From Leptospira tipperaryensis (GTDB lineage Bacteria; Spirochaetota; Leptospiria; Leptospirales; Leptospiraceae): DNA of 64,000 nt. A model generated the notes under the pieces. The model saw only the letters and a program-made list of their open reading frames with translations, had not been told where the DNA came from and did no database searches. How positions within the stretch are numbered: the stretch's first letter is position 1; every line of letters begins with the position of its first letter. Below are positions 1 to 12,368 of the stretch, piece after piece. The translations under genes were made by a program, and so were the position numbers. The DNA lies in NCBI RefSeq assembly GCF_001729245.1, contig NZ_CP015217.1, positions 491,501-555,500 of the forward strand, given 5' to 3'.

Positions 1-1513
1 AAGCTCTGGAAACGGATCCGGACGAGATTCTTCTTCCAAAAATTTCCAATTCTTCTTTTCCTCGGATATGATTGAGGAGGTGAAGACCGGAAACCGCGAG
101 CGTTGTCGTTTTGATCCCTCCTCCGGTGGAATTGGGAGAAGCTCCCACCCACATAAGAAAGAGTGAAACAAAAACCATGGGCATTCCCATTTTAGAAATA
201 CTTAATGTATTGAATCCGGCAGTTCGCGTGCTGATCGAATAAAACAAAGAGTGAAAGAGTTTATCGGTTTCGTGTAATCCGGCTAAAGTGATTTTATATT
301 CTAAGATATAATAAGAAAACCAACCGAGTAGAATTAAGGCTGTCGATACGGTAAGAATGAGTTTGGCCCCAAGTTCCATTCTTTGCTGTTGTTTGTCCGT
401 TTTAAAAACCCAGTGGATCAAATGATTGACTGTGGGAAATCCGAGACCGCCTAACACGATTAAGATCATCACAACGGATAAAAATTTTCTCTGATCGAGC
501 ATCCAACTCGTTTCAAAACCTTGGGGAAAGACGGAGAACCCCGCGTTACAAAACGAACTCACGGCGTGAAAAAGAGAATTGAAGATTCTATCTTTCAAAG
601 CGGTTTGTGAGACATCGGGATACCAGAAGAAAATAAACAAGGCGCCGAGTCCTTCTATCAGAAACGTTTGAATCGCGACTTGTTTTAAAATAAACGAAAC
701 CCTTCCCACGGTTTCTTGACTGAATAGATCCTTGATGAGAAGTTTATTGGTAACGCTGACCTGACCCGCCAAGAAGATCGCAAAAAAAACGGTGAGGGTC
801 ATGAGTCCCAATCCTCCGATCTGAATCAGAACCATAAGAATCGTTTGTCCGGTTCCGGTGAGTTGACTCGCGACGTTGATCGTACTCAAACCCGTAACAC
901 AGACCGCGCTTACTACCGTAAAAAAAACATCGATCGTAGGAATCGAAGCCGTCTGCGCTCTTGGAAGAGAAAGCGCCAGGGTTCCCAGAAGAATGAGAAT
1001 TCCAAAACTTCCTGTGATCACTAGAGAAGGGCTGATCTGTCTGTAATTGAGAAGATCGGTCTTACGGATCAAACGAGAGAAGTTACTGAACAACAAAAAA
1101 ATCTGACTCAAAGAAAGAAACGTCAAACTCGCGTCTTCTCCGCTCAGAGAATTAAAAGTTAAGAGGACATAGATTTCTTTACTGATCAGTTCCTGAAAAA
1201 CGAGAAGAGAAATTACGATTACTTCCGTTTTGTGCGCAACGAGATATTCCGTAAAATTACCGAGAACAAAAAGAAAAGAAAGGGCTTCGTAGATTACTAG
1301 GAAAATCACGATTCCGTTTACGAGCAATCGGATCCAGTGAGTCCATTCGTGAGGATAATAAAAACCGTAGATGAGAATCAGAAGTCCGAGCGAAACGACG
1401 CCGCAGATTGAATAATAAATTCTTAATATAGGTTGAACGGATTCGTGATAAAAAACGGCGGCTTTATGACGAAAAGCTAAGAAAACTTTGAAAGTTTCCC
1501 GAATAGGTTTCAT
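1..1513 (-). CDS. TrkH/KtrB-family potassium transporter subunit (partial, C-terminus beyond window)
   Basis: Reading the minus strand from the ATG at 1513-1511 gives an open frame of about 504 codons that runs off the left edge. It encodes a polytopic inner-membrane protein with the repeated pore segments of the TrkH/KtrB/HKT family: a loop with CVTGLS, a second with FCNAGFS, a third with STRTAGFNT and a fourth with [10 protein letters not shown]. The conserved glycines are the K+ selectivity residues of the family. The protein should move K+ across the cytoplasmic membrane, normally gated by a cytosolic TrkA/KtrA subunit; that partner is not in this window and may lie downstream, to the left. 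The start codon overlaps the stop of the upstream gene (TAATG), so the two are probably co-transcribed. Membrane segments before the first pore loop make the N-terminus longer than in KtrB, closer to TrkH. Confidence 0.88.
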   Translation of the reverse strand, partial: MKPIRETFKVFLAFRHKAAVFYHESVQPILRIYYSICGVVSLGLLILIYGFYYPHEWTHWIRLLVNGIVIFLVIYEALSFLFVLGNFTEYLVAHKTEVIVISLLVFQELISKEIYVLLTFNSLSGEDASLTFLSLSQIFLLFSNFSRLIRKTDLLNYRQISPSLVITGSFGILILLGTLALSLPRAQTASIPTIDVFFTVVSAVCVTGLSTINVASQLTGTGQTILMVLIQIGGLGLMTLTVFFAIFLAGQVSVTNKLLIKDLFSQETVGRVSFILKQVAIQTFLIEGLGALFIFFWYPDVSQTALKDRIFNSLFHAVSSFCNAGFSVFPQGFETSWMLDQRKFLSVVMILIVLGGLGFPTVNHLIHWVFKTDKQQQRMELGAKLILTVSTALILLGWFSYYILEYKITLAGLHETDKLFHSLFYSISTRTAGFNTLSISKMGMPMVFVSLFLMWVGASPNSTGGGIKTTTLAVSGLHLLNHIRGKEELEIFGRRISSGSVSRA

Positions 1514-2304
1514 TAGAAACTAACGTTGAAAAGTGTGATATCGATTTTGTATTCTTTTCCCGGCGCGACGGAAGCGGAGGAACCGGAGATGGGAATCGGG
1601 ACCGAGTTTCCAAAGCCGAGAGAATCAGGCGAAGTAGGTTCGACCGGCGGAGATGCGGGTTCGTTTTCTTTTTTACTCGCTTCCACGTCTCGCATATCGT
1701 GCCAAGCGTTTGCAAGCGCGAGACTTGTTCCAAACGTAAAGATAAAGATAGAACCGCCGAACGTTTTTTGGAACTTATGAACTCCGGGAAACTTTGCGGA
1801 GGAAGCGATCGCATAACCAAGGCCGAGTGTGATCGGAAGAGTCATAAAGAAGATAATCGAAAATCTTCTCATCGTGGTTTCCGTATATTTTTCTTCTTCA
1901 AAAACTTGGTTTTGTCTTTTTTTTCTATCGGATTGTTGAGCTCGTCTTTGAAGAATCGCTTCCACATTGATTTCGCCTGTGAAGGGATTGATTAGATTTT
2001 CTTGTCCTCGTTCCACGTTCGGATTTGTGGTTCTTCTCAAACCGCCGGTGCCGGTCGTTGAGAAGGGAGGTTCATAAGGAGCCTGCACATTTTTTGGAGA
2101 AACGAGAGCCGGTTTTTTAAAGGTGGGAGGAATCGTGTATTCTTGATAACCGTCTCGGTTGGGAGAATCTTTATAATTTCGGAGGTTGAAGTCGTACGGA
2201 TCCGCGAAGTCGCTCTGGCTCTGGGAATACAATCCGGCGACGTTTACGACGGAAAGAATCAGAAGAATGGCCGTTATCTTACGGATTTCCTGGAATCTGG
2301 GCAT
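1513..2304 (-). CDS. hypothetical exported/membrane protein, 263 aa
   Basis: This gene is not recognised. The protein opens with a hydrophobic segment (residues about 9-27, ending near GLYSQS) that looks like a signal peptide. A polar, proline- and asparagine-rich stretch follows (about 30-135), then a charged segment, then two predicted membrane helices near residues 145-168 and 180-200. The C-terminal tail is rich in Ser, Pro and Glu. The stop codon shares one base with the start of the TrkH-like gene, which points to translational coupling. Any link to K+ transport is inference from position only. An ATG start at 2304 is preceded by a GGAAAGG-like ribosome site. Confidence 0.7.
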   Translation of the reverse strand: MPRFQEIRKITAILLILSVVNVAGLYSQSQSDFADPYDFNLRNYKDSPNRDGYQEYTIPPTFKKPALVSPKNVQAPYEPPFSTTGTGGLRRTTNPNVERGQENLINPFTGEINVEAILQRRAQQSDRKKRQNQVFEEEKYTETTMRRFSIIFFMTLPITLGLGYAIASSAKFPGVHKFQKTFGGSIFIFTFGTSLALANAWHDMRDVEASKKENEPASPPVEPTSPDSLGFGNSVPIPISGSSASVAPGKEYKIDITLFNVSF

Positions 2305-2361
2305 GGCCTTTCCTCTACAATCTTGCGTGTGCAGGTCGAGGCAAGAATTTTTAGGGCCGTT

Positions 2362-3660
2362 TTAAGAGACGGATTTCCTGCCGCTCAGAATTTCAGAAGT
2401 ATAAAGAAAAGAATTCTGTCTCACGGATTCCAAGATCTCCGGACTCAAACCGATTTTCTCGGCCTTAGAATATTCTTCTTCAATCGTCGTACCGAAAATT
2501 CCGGGATCGTCAGTCGAGATCGTAAACTTCATATCATTCTTAGCAAATCTAAGAATCGGATGAGTTTTCGGATCTCTCAACATTCCGATGTATTCGTTCG
2601 AACTAGGACAAGACTCGATCACTGCGTTTGTTTTTTTAATTCGATCAAAACAAAAATTTTGAAAGCCGATACATTCTTGAATGAAGGAAGGATCCATTTC
2701 CAGTTCGATCTTTTCCTTGTGTTTGAGAGAATCGATTTCGTTTCCGATTCTTTCTCTGGAAGGAGTTTCAAAGTAAGAATCCAATTCTTCTTTTTTTTCA
2801 TAATAGAATTGGAGTTGATCCAGACGTTCCGTTTTGGATTCTGAAACCGTACCCTTAAGTCCGGAAGGATCGAGACCCAGCGCGATCGCGTGTCCTAGAC
2901 GGTGCGCTCCGTATTCCGCGGATTCTAAAACCCAACGAGAAGCGGAAAGGATGGACTTGTCTTGAAAACTTTCACCCACGTGATAGAGAATCGAAAGCGC
3001 CGTATTTTTTTCGGCGACGTTGTCTTTGTTTACTTCTTCTAAGAATTTTTTTTTGTCCTTGGGAGGGAACCCTTCCTCTATATAACAAAAATCTAATCCT
3101 ACTAAATAATCCCGGATTAAAGAATTTTTTTCCATCAATCGTTTGAGAAGGGCGTAGTATTGAAAGACGTCTCCGTCTCTGTGTAAGGAAACGACAAGTT
3201 TTCCTTTTGCAAGGCCTTTGGTTTTTTCCTCCCCTTTTGCAAGGCCTTCGCAGGCGGCGATCGTCTTTTCGTAAATTTCTTCCTCCGTTTCAACGGGAGA
3301 ATACATGATTCTATATTCTCCAAACGTAACACCTTGTTTGAATTGATCTTCCACGATACGAGAGGAGACTAACGTGATTTCTTCCGGATTGAATTTGGAA
3401 AGGGCTATGATGAGATTGAACTTTGTCTGAAACTCCGAAAAAGGTCCGTAGTGATTGAATTGATAGAGACTTCGAAACGATTCCGGATTCTTATAATCCT
3501 CGAAGAATGTTTCTGTGGAAATTTTTTTGCCGTAATTCTGTTGATAGGATTTTGTAAAAATTTCCCAACGGGGGGAAGGATTGGACTTACCGAGTTCGAA
3601 TAAAAACTCGGAAGTGATGGAACCATAGAGATGATTGTGAAGATCCGCGTATTGTTTCAT
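2362..3660 (-). CDS. adenosine deaminase-like metal-dependent hydrolase
   Basis: A 432-residue amidohydrolase-superfamily protein with the adenosine/AMP deaminase signature set. Metal ligands are visible as H8 and H10 (DLHNH), H227 in HVGE with the catalytic acid E230, H257 in RLGHA, and the pair D384/D385 in STDDP. The segment ESCPSSN at about 349-355 matches the ECCPxSN block of the family. The expected reaction is hydrolytic deamination of a purine nucleoside or base in the cytoplasm, but the protein is longer than classical adenosine deaminases (about 340-360 aa) and the exact substrate is uncertain. Residues about 139-154 carry a short in-frame duplication (GLAKG repeated ten residues apart). 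The gene is alone, with a MATE gene diverging upstream. Confidence 0.8.
   Translation of the reverse strand: MKQYADLHNHLYGSITSEFLFELGKSNPSPRWEIFTKSYQQNYGKKISTETFFEDYKNPESFRSLYQFNHYGPFSEFQTKFNLIIALSKFNPEEITLVSSRIVEDQFKQGVTFGEYRIMYSPVETEEEIYEKTIAACEGLAKGEEKTKGLAKGKLVVSLHRDGDVFQYYALLKRLMEKNSLIRDYLVGLDFCYIEEGFPPKDKKKFLEEVNKDNVAEKNTALSILYHVGESFQDKSILSASRWVLESAEYGAHRLGHAIALGLDPSGLKGTVSESKTERLDQLQFYYEKKEELDSYFETPSRERIGNEIDSLKHKEKIELEMDPSFIQECIGFQNFCFDRIKKTNAVIESCPSSNEYIGMLRDPKTHPILRFAKNDMKFTISTDDPGIFGTTIEEEYSKAEKIGLSPEILESVRQNSFLYTSEILSGRKSVS
3203..3248. repeat. 30-nt in-frame direct duplication inside the deaminase-like gene
   Basis: The 16-mer CCTTTTGCAAGGCCTT occurs at 3203-3218 and again at 3233-3248, a period of exactly 30 nt. 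Because the period is a multiple of three it adds ten residues (a Lys/Glu-rich loop) without shifting frame. Confidence 0.8.
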
Positions 3661-3771
3661 AGTATTTAGTTCTCTTAGATCGATTCAGCTTTCGTTTTTT
3701 GTTTTTGAAAAAAGACTTTTAAGTCGCGCTGATTCGTTCCTAATACTTACTTCAAAAAAAGAATCCGGAGC

Positions 3772-5208
<1,437 letters not shown>

Positions 5209-5304
5209 AATCGATCGGAAAGGCTCTGAGACTCGGTTCTATGGTAAGAAGGGGAAGTTAATCTTTCTTGCCAGATCCGGTTTTTAGGTTTTTCTGGTCT
5301 GAAG

Positions 5305-6327
5305 ATGAAAAAAGCGCTCATAACTGGGATCACCGGACAGGACGGATCCTATCTAACAGAATTTCTTCTCGGAAAAGGATATCAAGTGCATGGGATCGTA
5401 AGAAGAGCCAGCATGTTCAACCGGGGAAGAATCGAGCATCTTCGCGGGAACTCCAATCTGGTCCTGCACTACGGAGATCTAACGGATTCGAGTAACCTCA
5501 ACCGAATCCTGGAAAAAGTATCTCCGGACGAAATTTATAACCTCGCTGCACAATCCCACGTGGGAGTTTCCTTTGAAGTTCCCGAATACACCGCGGAAGC
5601 CGACGCAGTCGGAACTCTGAGAATCTTAGACGCGATCAAACAAATCGGAGTGAAGAGCCGTTTTTATCAGGCTTCCACATCCGAGCTTTACGGAAAGGTA
5701 CAAGCGATTCCGCAGACGGAAACCACTCCATTCTATCCAAGATCACCTTACGCGGTGGCAAAACTCTACGCGTATTGGGCCGTGGTAAACTACAGAGAAG
5801 CGTTTGGAATCCATGCGTCTAACGGAATTTTATTCAATCACGAATCTCCGAGAAGGGGAGAAGGATTTGTAACGAGAAAGATCACGATCGGCGTTGCGAA
5901 TCTCCTCGCAAAAAAAGGCGGACCGATTCATCTCGGAAACATGGACGCGAAGAGAGACTGGGGATACGCGCCGGATTACGTAGAGATGATGTGGATGATG
6001 TTGCAACAACCCGATCCAGACGACTACGTGGTCGCGACCAACGAAACACATACCGTAAGAGAATTCGTAGAAAAATCTTTTCGATTTGCCGGCGTGGAAG
6101 TTCGCTGGGAAGGAAAGGGAGACACGGAAAAGGGTTTTGACGCAAAAGACGGTCATCTCTTGGTGGAAGTGAATCCAAAATTCTACCGCCCGACCGAAGT
6201 TGATATTCTCATCGGAGATCCCGCGAAAGCGAAGAAAAAACTAGGCTGGGAACCAAAGGTGAAATTCGAAGAACTCGTAAAGATAATGACCAAAGCAGAT
6301 TGTGAATTGGTCGGAATCAAACTCTAA
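5305..6327 (+). CDS. gmd: GDP-mannose 4,6-dehydratase
   Basis: A 340-residue short-chain dehydrogenase of the extended type that converts GDP-D-mannose to GDP-4-keto-6-deoxymannose, the first step to GDP-fucose, GDP-rhamnose or GDP-perosamine for surface polysaccharide. The NADP-binding glycine motif GITGQDG is at residues 8-14. T125 and E127 (in ASTSELYG) and the Y149/K153 pair (in [10 protein letters not shown]) match the catalytic residues of characterised Gmd enzymes, and the [13 protein letters not shown] segment is typical of Gmd. Length is normal for the family. The gene stands alone, outside any obvious O-antigen cluster, and no fcl/rmd partner is adjacent, so the final sugar is not determined here. 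Confidence 0.95.
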   Translation: MKKALITGITGQDGSYLTEFLLGKGYQVHGIVRRASMFNRGRIEHLRGNSNLVLHYGDLTDSSNLNRILEKVSPDEIYNLAAQSHVGVSFEVPEYTAEADAVGTLRILDAIKQIGVKSRFYQASTSELYGKVQAIPQTETTPFYPRSPYAVAKLYAYWAVVNYREAFGIHASNGILFNHESPRRGEGFVTRKITIGVANLLAKKGGPIHLGNMDAKRDWGYAPDYVEMMWMMLQQPDPDDYVVATNETHTVREFVEKSFRFAGVEVRWEGKGDTEKGFDAKDGHLLVEVNPKFYRPTEVDILIGDPAKAKKKLGWEPKVKFEELVKIMTKADCELVGIKL

Positions 6328-6850
6328 AAAAGTATATTCTACTTTGTTAATCTTTGGGCGATTCGCTCGCGAGCCGATTCTTAAAAAAAGCTCGCGACCG
6401 CGCTTTCCACTTCAATCTCTCGCTGCGATTTTTCCCCATTCCACTTTTCTAATATTCAGATTTTCTTTCTTTTTTCTAAATACAAATTCAAAAACGGCGC
6501 ACGGTTTTATCGTTTAGGACGCTCGAGATTTCCGCTACAATCGCTATCGCAGGGAGCGTGGTGAATGAAAAGCCAGGGAAACGTCTGAAGTTTTGAATCC
6601 GATGATTCAATTTTATTTCCGATTCGAATCCAAATGTAAAGGATAGAAGTTCGAGGTTGTCGGAACAACGACGATTCTCTGTGAAAGTCGCGGCCCCCAC
6701 CCAGATAGGGTGGAGGAGGAGGGCTCGTGGGAAATTTGCACGGGTTTTCCTATATCAGAAAAACTCGAATAAAGCAATTCAATTTCTTTTGTCGATTTTG
6801 TAGGAACTCCAACTAAGCGAGTTCTCTATGAAAGAGTTTTTCCGAAATTC
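6328..6850. other. intergenic spacer holding a dispersed repeat
   Basis: About 520 bases with no convincing coding frame between convergent gmd and the glycosylase gene. The first half holds runs of CTCGCGA-like sequence at about 6365-6405 with no clear hairpin plus T-run. The second half (6657-6816) is a copy of the dispersed intergenic element described separately. Confidence 0.6.
6657..6816 (+). repeat. dispersed intergenic element, copy 1
   Basis: This stretch shares, in the same order, the blocks seen at 23949-24136 and 36874-37050: a TTGTCGG..CAACGACG inverted repeat, GTGAAAGTCGCG, a CCCCACCC..GGGTGG hairpin, a CGTGGGAAA segment, TATCAGAAAA (6753-6762), and a terminal TGTAGGAACTCC (6799-6810). 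The last palindrome is degraded here (CCAACTA instead of CCTACAA). Confidence 0.75.
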
Positions 6851-7540
6851 CTAACCCCAACCCTCACCGCCGTCCACGTCGGCCCAGAGATACCAGGAAA
6901 GAATGGTTCGATAAGGAGAGAAGGACTTTAAGAATTCTTGAATCTCTTTTTTATTGTCTTTCGAAATCCCATAGTGTTTTTCCACGGACTTTCGAAGAAT
7001 CAAATCGTTGATCGAAAAATGATCCCAGCGATCGAGCGCAAAGATCAAAACCATCTCCGCGGTCCAAGGCCCCACACCTTTCAGGGAACAAAGTAGTTCC
7101 AACACATTCAAATCTTCTAATTTATGAAGTTTAGAATCTGAGATCGTTCTATTTTGATAGGCTTCTGCGATTCTTTTGATCGTTTCGGTTTTCGCCTGAG
7201 AAACTCCGATATTTCTGAGATCGCCGTTCGGGATCCGGAGAATTTTTTCCGGAGGAGGAATCTTTTTTGTTTCCGCGAGAGCGATCAATCTTCTTTCAAA
7301 GGTAAGCGCGACCTTGGTCGAGAGTTGTTGTCCTAACACCGATTTGATGAGAACCTGATACGGAGAACCGATCGTCTGCAAATTGCACGGACCGACGGAA
7401 TCGATCAGAGCTTTTGTGATGGAGTCTTGTTTACGAAGCCAGTTTGTCGCTTTTTTGATTCGAGAATCTCTGTCTTCTATGTTCTTGGAAAAGGTTTTTC
7501 CGGAACTCGAAGACTTTGATGATTTTTTTGGGGAAGCCAT
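6851..7540 (-). CDS. HhH-GPD DNA glycosylase (AlkA-like 3-methyladenine glycosylase)
   Basis: A 229-residue base-excision repair enzyme. The helix-hairpin-helix is LKGVGPWTAEM at residues about 153-163, and the catalytic aspartate is D179 in the following FSINDLIL, the layout of AlkA-type glycosylases. There is no C-terminal Cys4 iron-sulfur loop, which argues against endonuclease III and MutY. It is expected to remove alkylated purines such as 3-methyladenine from DNA. The first 25 residues are Ser/Lys-rich and probably disordered. The protein lacks the N-terminal domain of E. coli AlkA and resembles the shorter Mag/AlkA forms. The stop lies 20 bases from the cNMP-binding gene, transcribed in the same direction upstream. 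Confidence 0.88.
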   Translation of the reverse strand: MASPKKSSKSSSSGKTFSKNIEDRDSRIKKATNWLRKQDSITKALIDSVGPCNLQTIGSPYQVLIKSVLGQQLSTKVALTFERRLIALAETKKIPPPEKILRIPNGDLRNIGVSQAKTETIKRIAEAYQNRTISDSKLHKLEDLNVLELLCSLKGVGPWTAEMVLIFALDRWDHFSINDLILRKSVEKHYGISKDNKKEIQEFLKSFSPYRTILSWYLWADVDGGEGWG

Positions 7541-7560
7541 TCCAATCTAGGAAAGACGCG

Positions 7561-8784
<1,224 letters not shown>

Positions 8785-8863
8785 CGGTTAGTATTTTTTT
8801 TGAAAATCAGAGTTCAACTGTTTTCATTATCGGATTTCAGGAAACCAATCTCCAAAAAAAGAA

Positions 8864-9382
8864 CTACTTTTCTCCACATTCTGACATTTCCGCCTTGGAG
8901 CCGCTCAAAATCTCCCATTCTGAGAGTTCTAAAGAGGCTTTTTCAGCTAGTTCTCGGGAAAAAGACTGGGTGCAGATCGATTTGAAAACCTCTTTCGCCT
9001 TATTTTCTTCTCCGATCTCAAGATAGAGTTTTCCTGCTTCGAAAAAAGCATTCAGACCTTGAGCGGAAGTTGGTTCTTCCGAATATTGGTGGAGGTTGAT
9101 CTCGAGGATCTTTTCGGGGCGTCCCAGTCGGGAATAGTTGTTTTTTAAGACTTGATAAGCCTTGGTTTTGAATTTGCTCGAAGGGTAAAGAATTAAGAAA
9201 CTTTTAATTTCCTCGATCGATTTATGAAACTTACGATCCTTATACGCTTCTTCCGCGATTCTAAGAAGGTTTTGCGCCTGGGTTTCTTGGAGCGCGCTCG
9301 CCTCGGAACGAAGAGAGCTTGAAAGCGAAAACCAAGCGAAAATAAGAATGAGTATGAAAACGTAAGAACCTTTGGCCTGCAA
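8864..9382 (-). CDS. exported tetratricopeptide-repeat protein
   Basis: A 172-residue protein with an N-terminal hydrophobic segment (residues about 7-24) that looks like a signal peptide, followed by alpha-helical repeats with TPR spacing: LLRIAEEAYKDRKFHKSIEE at about 40-59, a second helix pair around KTKAYQVLKNNY, and AFFEAGKLYLEIGEENKAKEVF at about 112-133. This pattern resembles the periplasmic TPR tails of YbgF/BamD-like proteins, which act as protein-protein adaptors in the envelope, but it is too short for a firm assignment. It lies 85 bases upstream of the cNMP-binding regulator on the same strand and could share its transcript. Confidence 0.65.
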   Translation of the reverse strand: MQAKGSYVFILILIFAWFSLSSSLRSEASALQETQAQNLLRIAEEAYKDRKFHKSIEEIKSFLILYPSSKFKTKAYQVLKNNYSRLGRPEKILEINLHQYSEEPTSAQGLNAFFEAGKLYLEIGEENKAKEVFKSICTQSFSRELAEKASLELSEWEILSGSKAEMSECGEK

Positions 9383-9445
9383 GATAATCTCCGGAGGAAG
9401 AATTCCCCTATTAAAGATTATCTGCAGAATTGCCGAAAAGGTTGA

Positions 9446-9730
9446 TTACTTTTTCTTGTCGATCGTCTTCCGGTGGTGTTCGCAGAGTCTATAAAGTTTG
9501 CCGGAAGAGGGGTTCTTCTTGGCAACTTTTGTTCCGCAAACAATACAAAGGCCGTTGTTTCTTCTTCTTTGATACAAGAGTTGGACTCTTTCCGCTCCGG
9601 AAAGATTATACTTACTCACCTGTATTCTGAATCCCTTATATAGATAATTCCCCACTGCATTAATGGATTGAGATTTTACTCCTGTTACCAGGGACTCAAG
9701 ATCGTCGTTCGAGATTTTTTTTGGTTTCAT
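9446..9730 (-). CDS. small basic protein with a zinc-ribbon-like C-terminus
   Basis: A 94-residue, strongly basic protein that is not recognised as a named family. The C-terminal third carries CIVCG (about residues 67-71) and, 17 residues on, LCEHH, giving a C-x2-C...C-x2-H arrangement that could bind zinc, flanked by Arg/Lys-rich stretches (YQRRRNNG, HRKTIDKKK). Such small modules often bind nucleic acid, but no function can be claimed. It starts with ATG at 9730. The flanking spacer upstream (9731-10113) is AT-rich and the gene is at the edge of a region with a recombinase remnant. Confidence 0.65.
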   Translation of the reverse strand: MKPKKISNDDLESLVTGVKSQSINAVGNYLYKGFRIQVSKYNLSGAERVQLLYQRRRNNGLCIVCGTKVAKKNPSSGKLYRLCEHHRKTIDKKK

Positions 9731-10797
<1,067 letters not shown>

Positions 10798-11347
10798 AAG
10801 AACACCATCTAACGAACTAAAAGAATACGGAAACTTTCACTTTCTGAAAGGAATGGAACCGGATTCTAAGATAACGTTCTAATCGGATCAACGTTTGACT
10901 CTAATTTTAAAACAAGTCATGCCTTGGTTATAAATTACGCGTTTAAAATTGAAACGTACATAGAAAATGGAATTTCATTTTCTATCATTCATAAAATGAA
11001 ATTCTACTTCTCAATCTTTTCCGCAAGGTGAATTGTTTCTTAGAAAAAGAATGATTTAAACTTTTTCCGACAAACGAAATGATTTCGTTAAAATGCTTGA
11101 AAACGGGCTTTAAGTCCGTCTGAAATAAACTTACGAAGAATTATAATTTTCAGCATCGAAAAAACCTTCCAGATCTCATCATTAAAATTATCAATTATCC
11201 CGAATCGGAATAATTTATAATTATTGAATATTCAAATTTTATATTATACTTTAAGTATAAAATTTTATTTATTTTACATTTTTATTTTTTGTTTGTAATA
11301 TTATTTACGGTTCTGGCAAATGTTTCCGAATTTAAAAAGGAGGTTTA
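10798..11347. other. AT-rich intergenic spacer with palindromes
   Basis: A 550-base gap without a credible gene, markedly richer in A+T than the surroundings, especially 11150-11330. It contains the near-palindrome at 10960-10985 and an AT-only inverted repeat around 11235-11275. The composition break next to a recombinase-like gene suggests acquired or decayed DNA. Confidence 0.6.
10960..10985. repeat. 26-bp near-perfect palindrome
   Basis: The sequence ATAGAAAATGGAA followed by TTTCATTTTCTAT reads almost identically on both strands; only one pair, at 10969/10976, mismatches. A third partial arm (AAAATGAAATTCTA) follows at about 10993. It could be an operator, a cruciform-forming site or a remnant of a mobile end. 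Confidence 0.6.
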
Positions 11348-11353
11348 TTGCTA

Positions 11354-11932
11354 ATGACTATGGAAAAAGAAAATTTGGAAAATCTGGAATCAGGAAAAAC
11401 TCTGAGCAATTCTGAAATCGAACGTCTTAGAGAAGCGTGTAGAAGCAACCCAACTCACTATACTTGGATACGAATTTTATTCTCTCTTGGATTGAGGCCG
11501 GAGGAATTGATTTCAATTCGGGTAAAAGATGTCGATGTCGACAATGGAATATTAAGAATTCGTGGTTTAAACGGAGTAGAGGATCGTCTTTTGGTAATCC
11601 CAGGATGTTTGTTAAAAGACTTTTACGGAGCTCTCAAAACAAAAATGCCCGAAGAATTCTTATTTTCAGGAAGAAAAGGAAAACTACATCGAAGGACGAT
11701 ACAAAAACTTCTCCAAAAGATAGAAATCAAAACGGGAATTAAAATCACCTTTCCGATCATTCGGAGAACGATCGCCGTAAGGATGCACAGACACGGCATC
11801 TCAATCGCATACATTTCCTTCTATCTTGGATATAAGACTCGAAGGGCGACCTATAAATTGATTGGGAAAAACGGAAAGCCCGAGCACGTAAAAATATTTT
11901 CCATAGAAGAAATTATAGACATTGGAGCTTAA
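11354..11932 (+). CDS. short degenerate tyrosine recombinase/integrase-like protein
   Basis: A protein of 192 residues (194 if the in-frame TTG at 11348 is used) matching only the catalytic domain of the phage integrase/XerCD family. The first catalytic arginine is visible in SLGLRPEELISIR. The second block reads FPIIRRTIAVRMHRHG, where HxxR has lost its histidine but keeps the arginine. The GH/GW position reads GYKT, and the nucleophile candidate is the tyrosine in RRATYKLI. There is no N-terminal core-binding domain. It may be a decayed integrase or a repurposed DNA-binding protein. A strong AAAAAGGAGG site at 11334-11343 sits 10 bases before ATG 11354, so it is probably still translated. 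Confidence 0.7.
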   Translation: MTMEKENLENLESGKTLSNSEIERLREACRSNPTHYTWIRILFSLGLRPEELISIRVKDVDVDNGILRIRGLNGVEDRLLVIPGCLLKDFYGALKTKMPEEFLFSGRKGKLHRRTIQKLLQKIEIKTGIKITFPIIRRTIAVRMHRHGISIAYISFYLGYKTRRATYKLIGKNGKPEHVKIFSIEEIIDIGA

Positions 11933-11996
11933 AAATGAGTTGTAAACGCGTTCTGAAAGCTTAATTTAGTCCTAATTCTCCAAAAGGAAGCCATCT

Positions 11997-12332
11997 TTGG
12001 AAATCAAGACGAAAAAGATCGGTAAGCATACTCTAGTTGCGCTCAATGGAAGGCTGGATATCGGACATTCAGACGAAGTCGAAGCAAAATTACTGGATGA
12101 TGTTCAGTCCGGCCAGGGTGATATTTTAATAAACCTGGAAAATATTTCATACATCTCCTCCTCCGGGATTCGTATCTTTGTAGGTATGGTCCGCGAGTTG
12201 GAAAAGCAAGGAAGGAAGTTGAAACTTTGTTGTATCACTCCACCTGTAAAAAAAGTATTCGACGTGGTCGAACTGCTGGATCTGTTTGAAGTCTACGAAA
12301 CAGAAAGCGCGGCTCTCGATTCGCTAACCTAA
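11997..12332 (+). CDS. STAS-domain anti-sigma factor antagonist
   Basis: A 111-residue single-domain protein with the SpoIIAA/RsbV pattern: an N-terminal strand (LVALNGRLDIGHS), the strand ILINLENISYISSSGIRIF with the conserved serines that are phosphorylation sites in the family, and the C-terminal KVFDVVELLDLFEVY helix. In characterised systems the unphosphorylated form binds an anti-sigma kinase and frees a sigma factor; no such kinase is adjacent. The start is TTG at 11997 with AAAAGGAAG upstream; there is no closer ATG. A second STAS protein lies at 58257-58595. A hairpin follows the stop directly. Confidence 0.88.
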   Translation: MEIKTKKIGKHTLVALNGRLDIGHSDEVEAKLLDDVQSGQGDILINLENISYISSSGIRIFVGMVRELEKQGRKLKLCCITPPVKKVFDVVELLDLFEVYETESAALDSLT

Positions 12333-12334
12333 AG

Positions 12335-12353
12335 TCCGGGAATTTTTCCCGGA
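12335..12353 (+). terminator. terminator-like hairpin after the STAS gene
   Basis: A perfect 8-bp stem TCCGGGAA/TTCCCGGA with a TTT loop begins three bases after the STAS stop codon. The downstream T-run is short (ATTT), so termination may be partial. It separates the STAS gene from the glycosyltransferase that starts at 12369. Confidence 0.6.
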
Positions 12354-12368
12354 TTTCCCACGGGTCCT

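Noticed and set aside
11305..11330. Possible sigma-54 promoter (CTGGCAA...TTCC)
   Set aside because: The GC element and spacing do not match TGGCAC-N5-TTGC closely enough.
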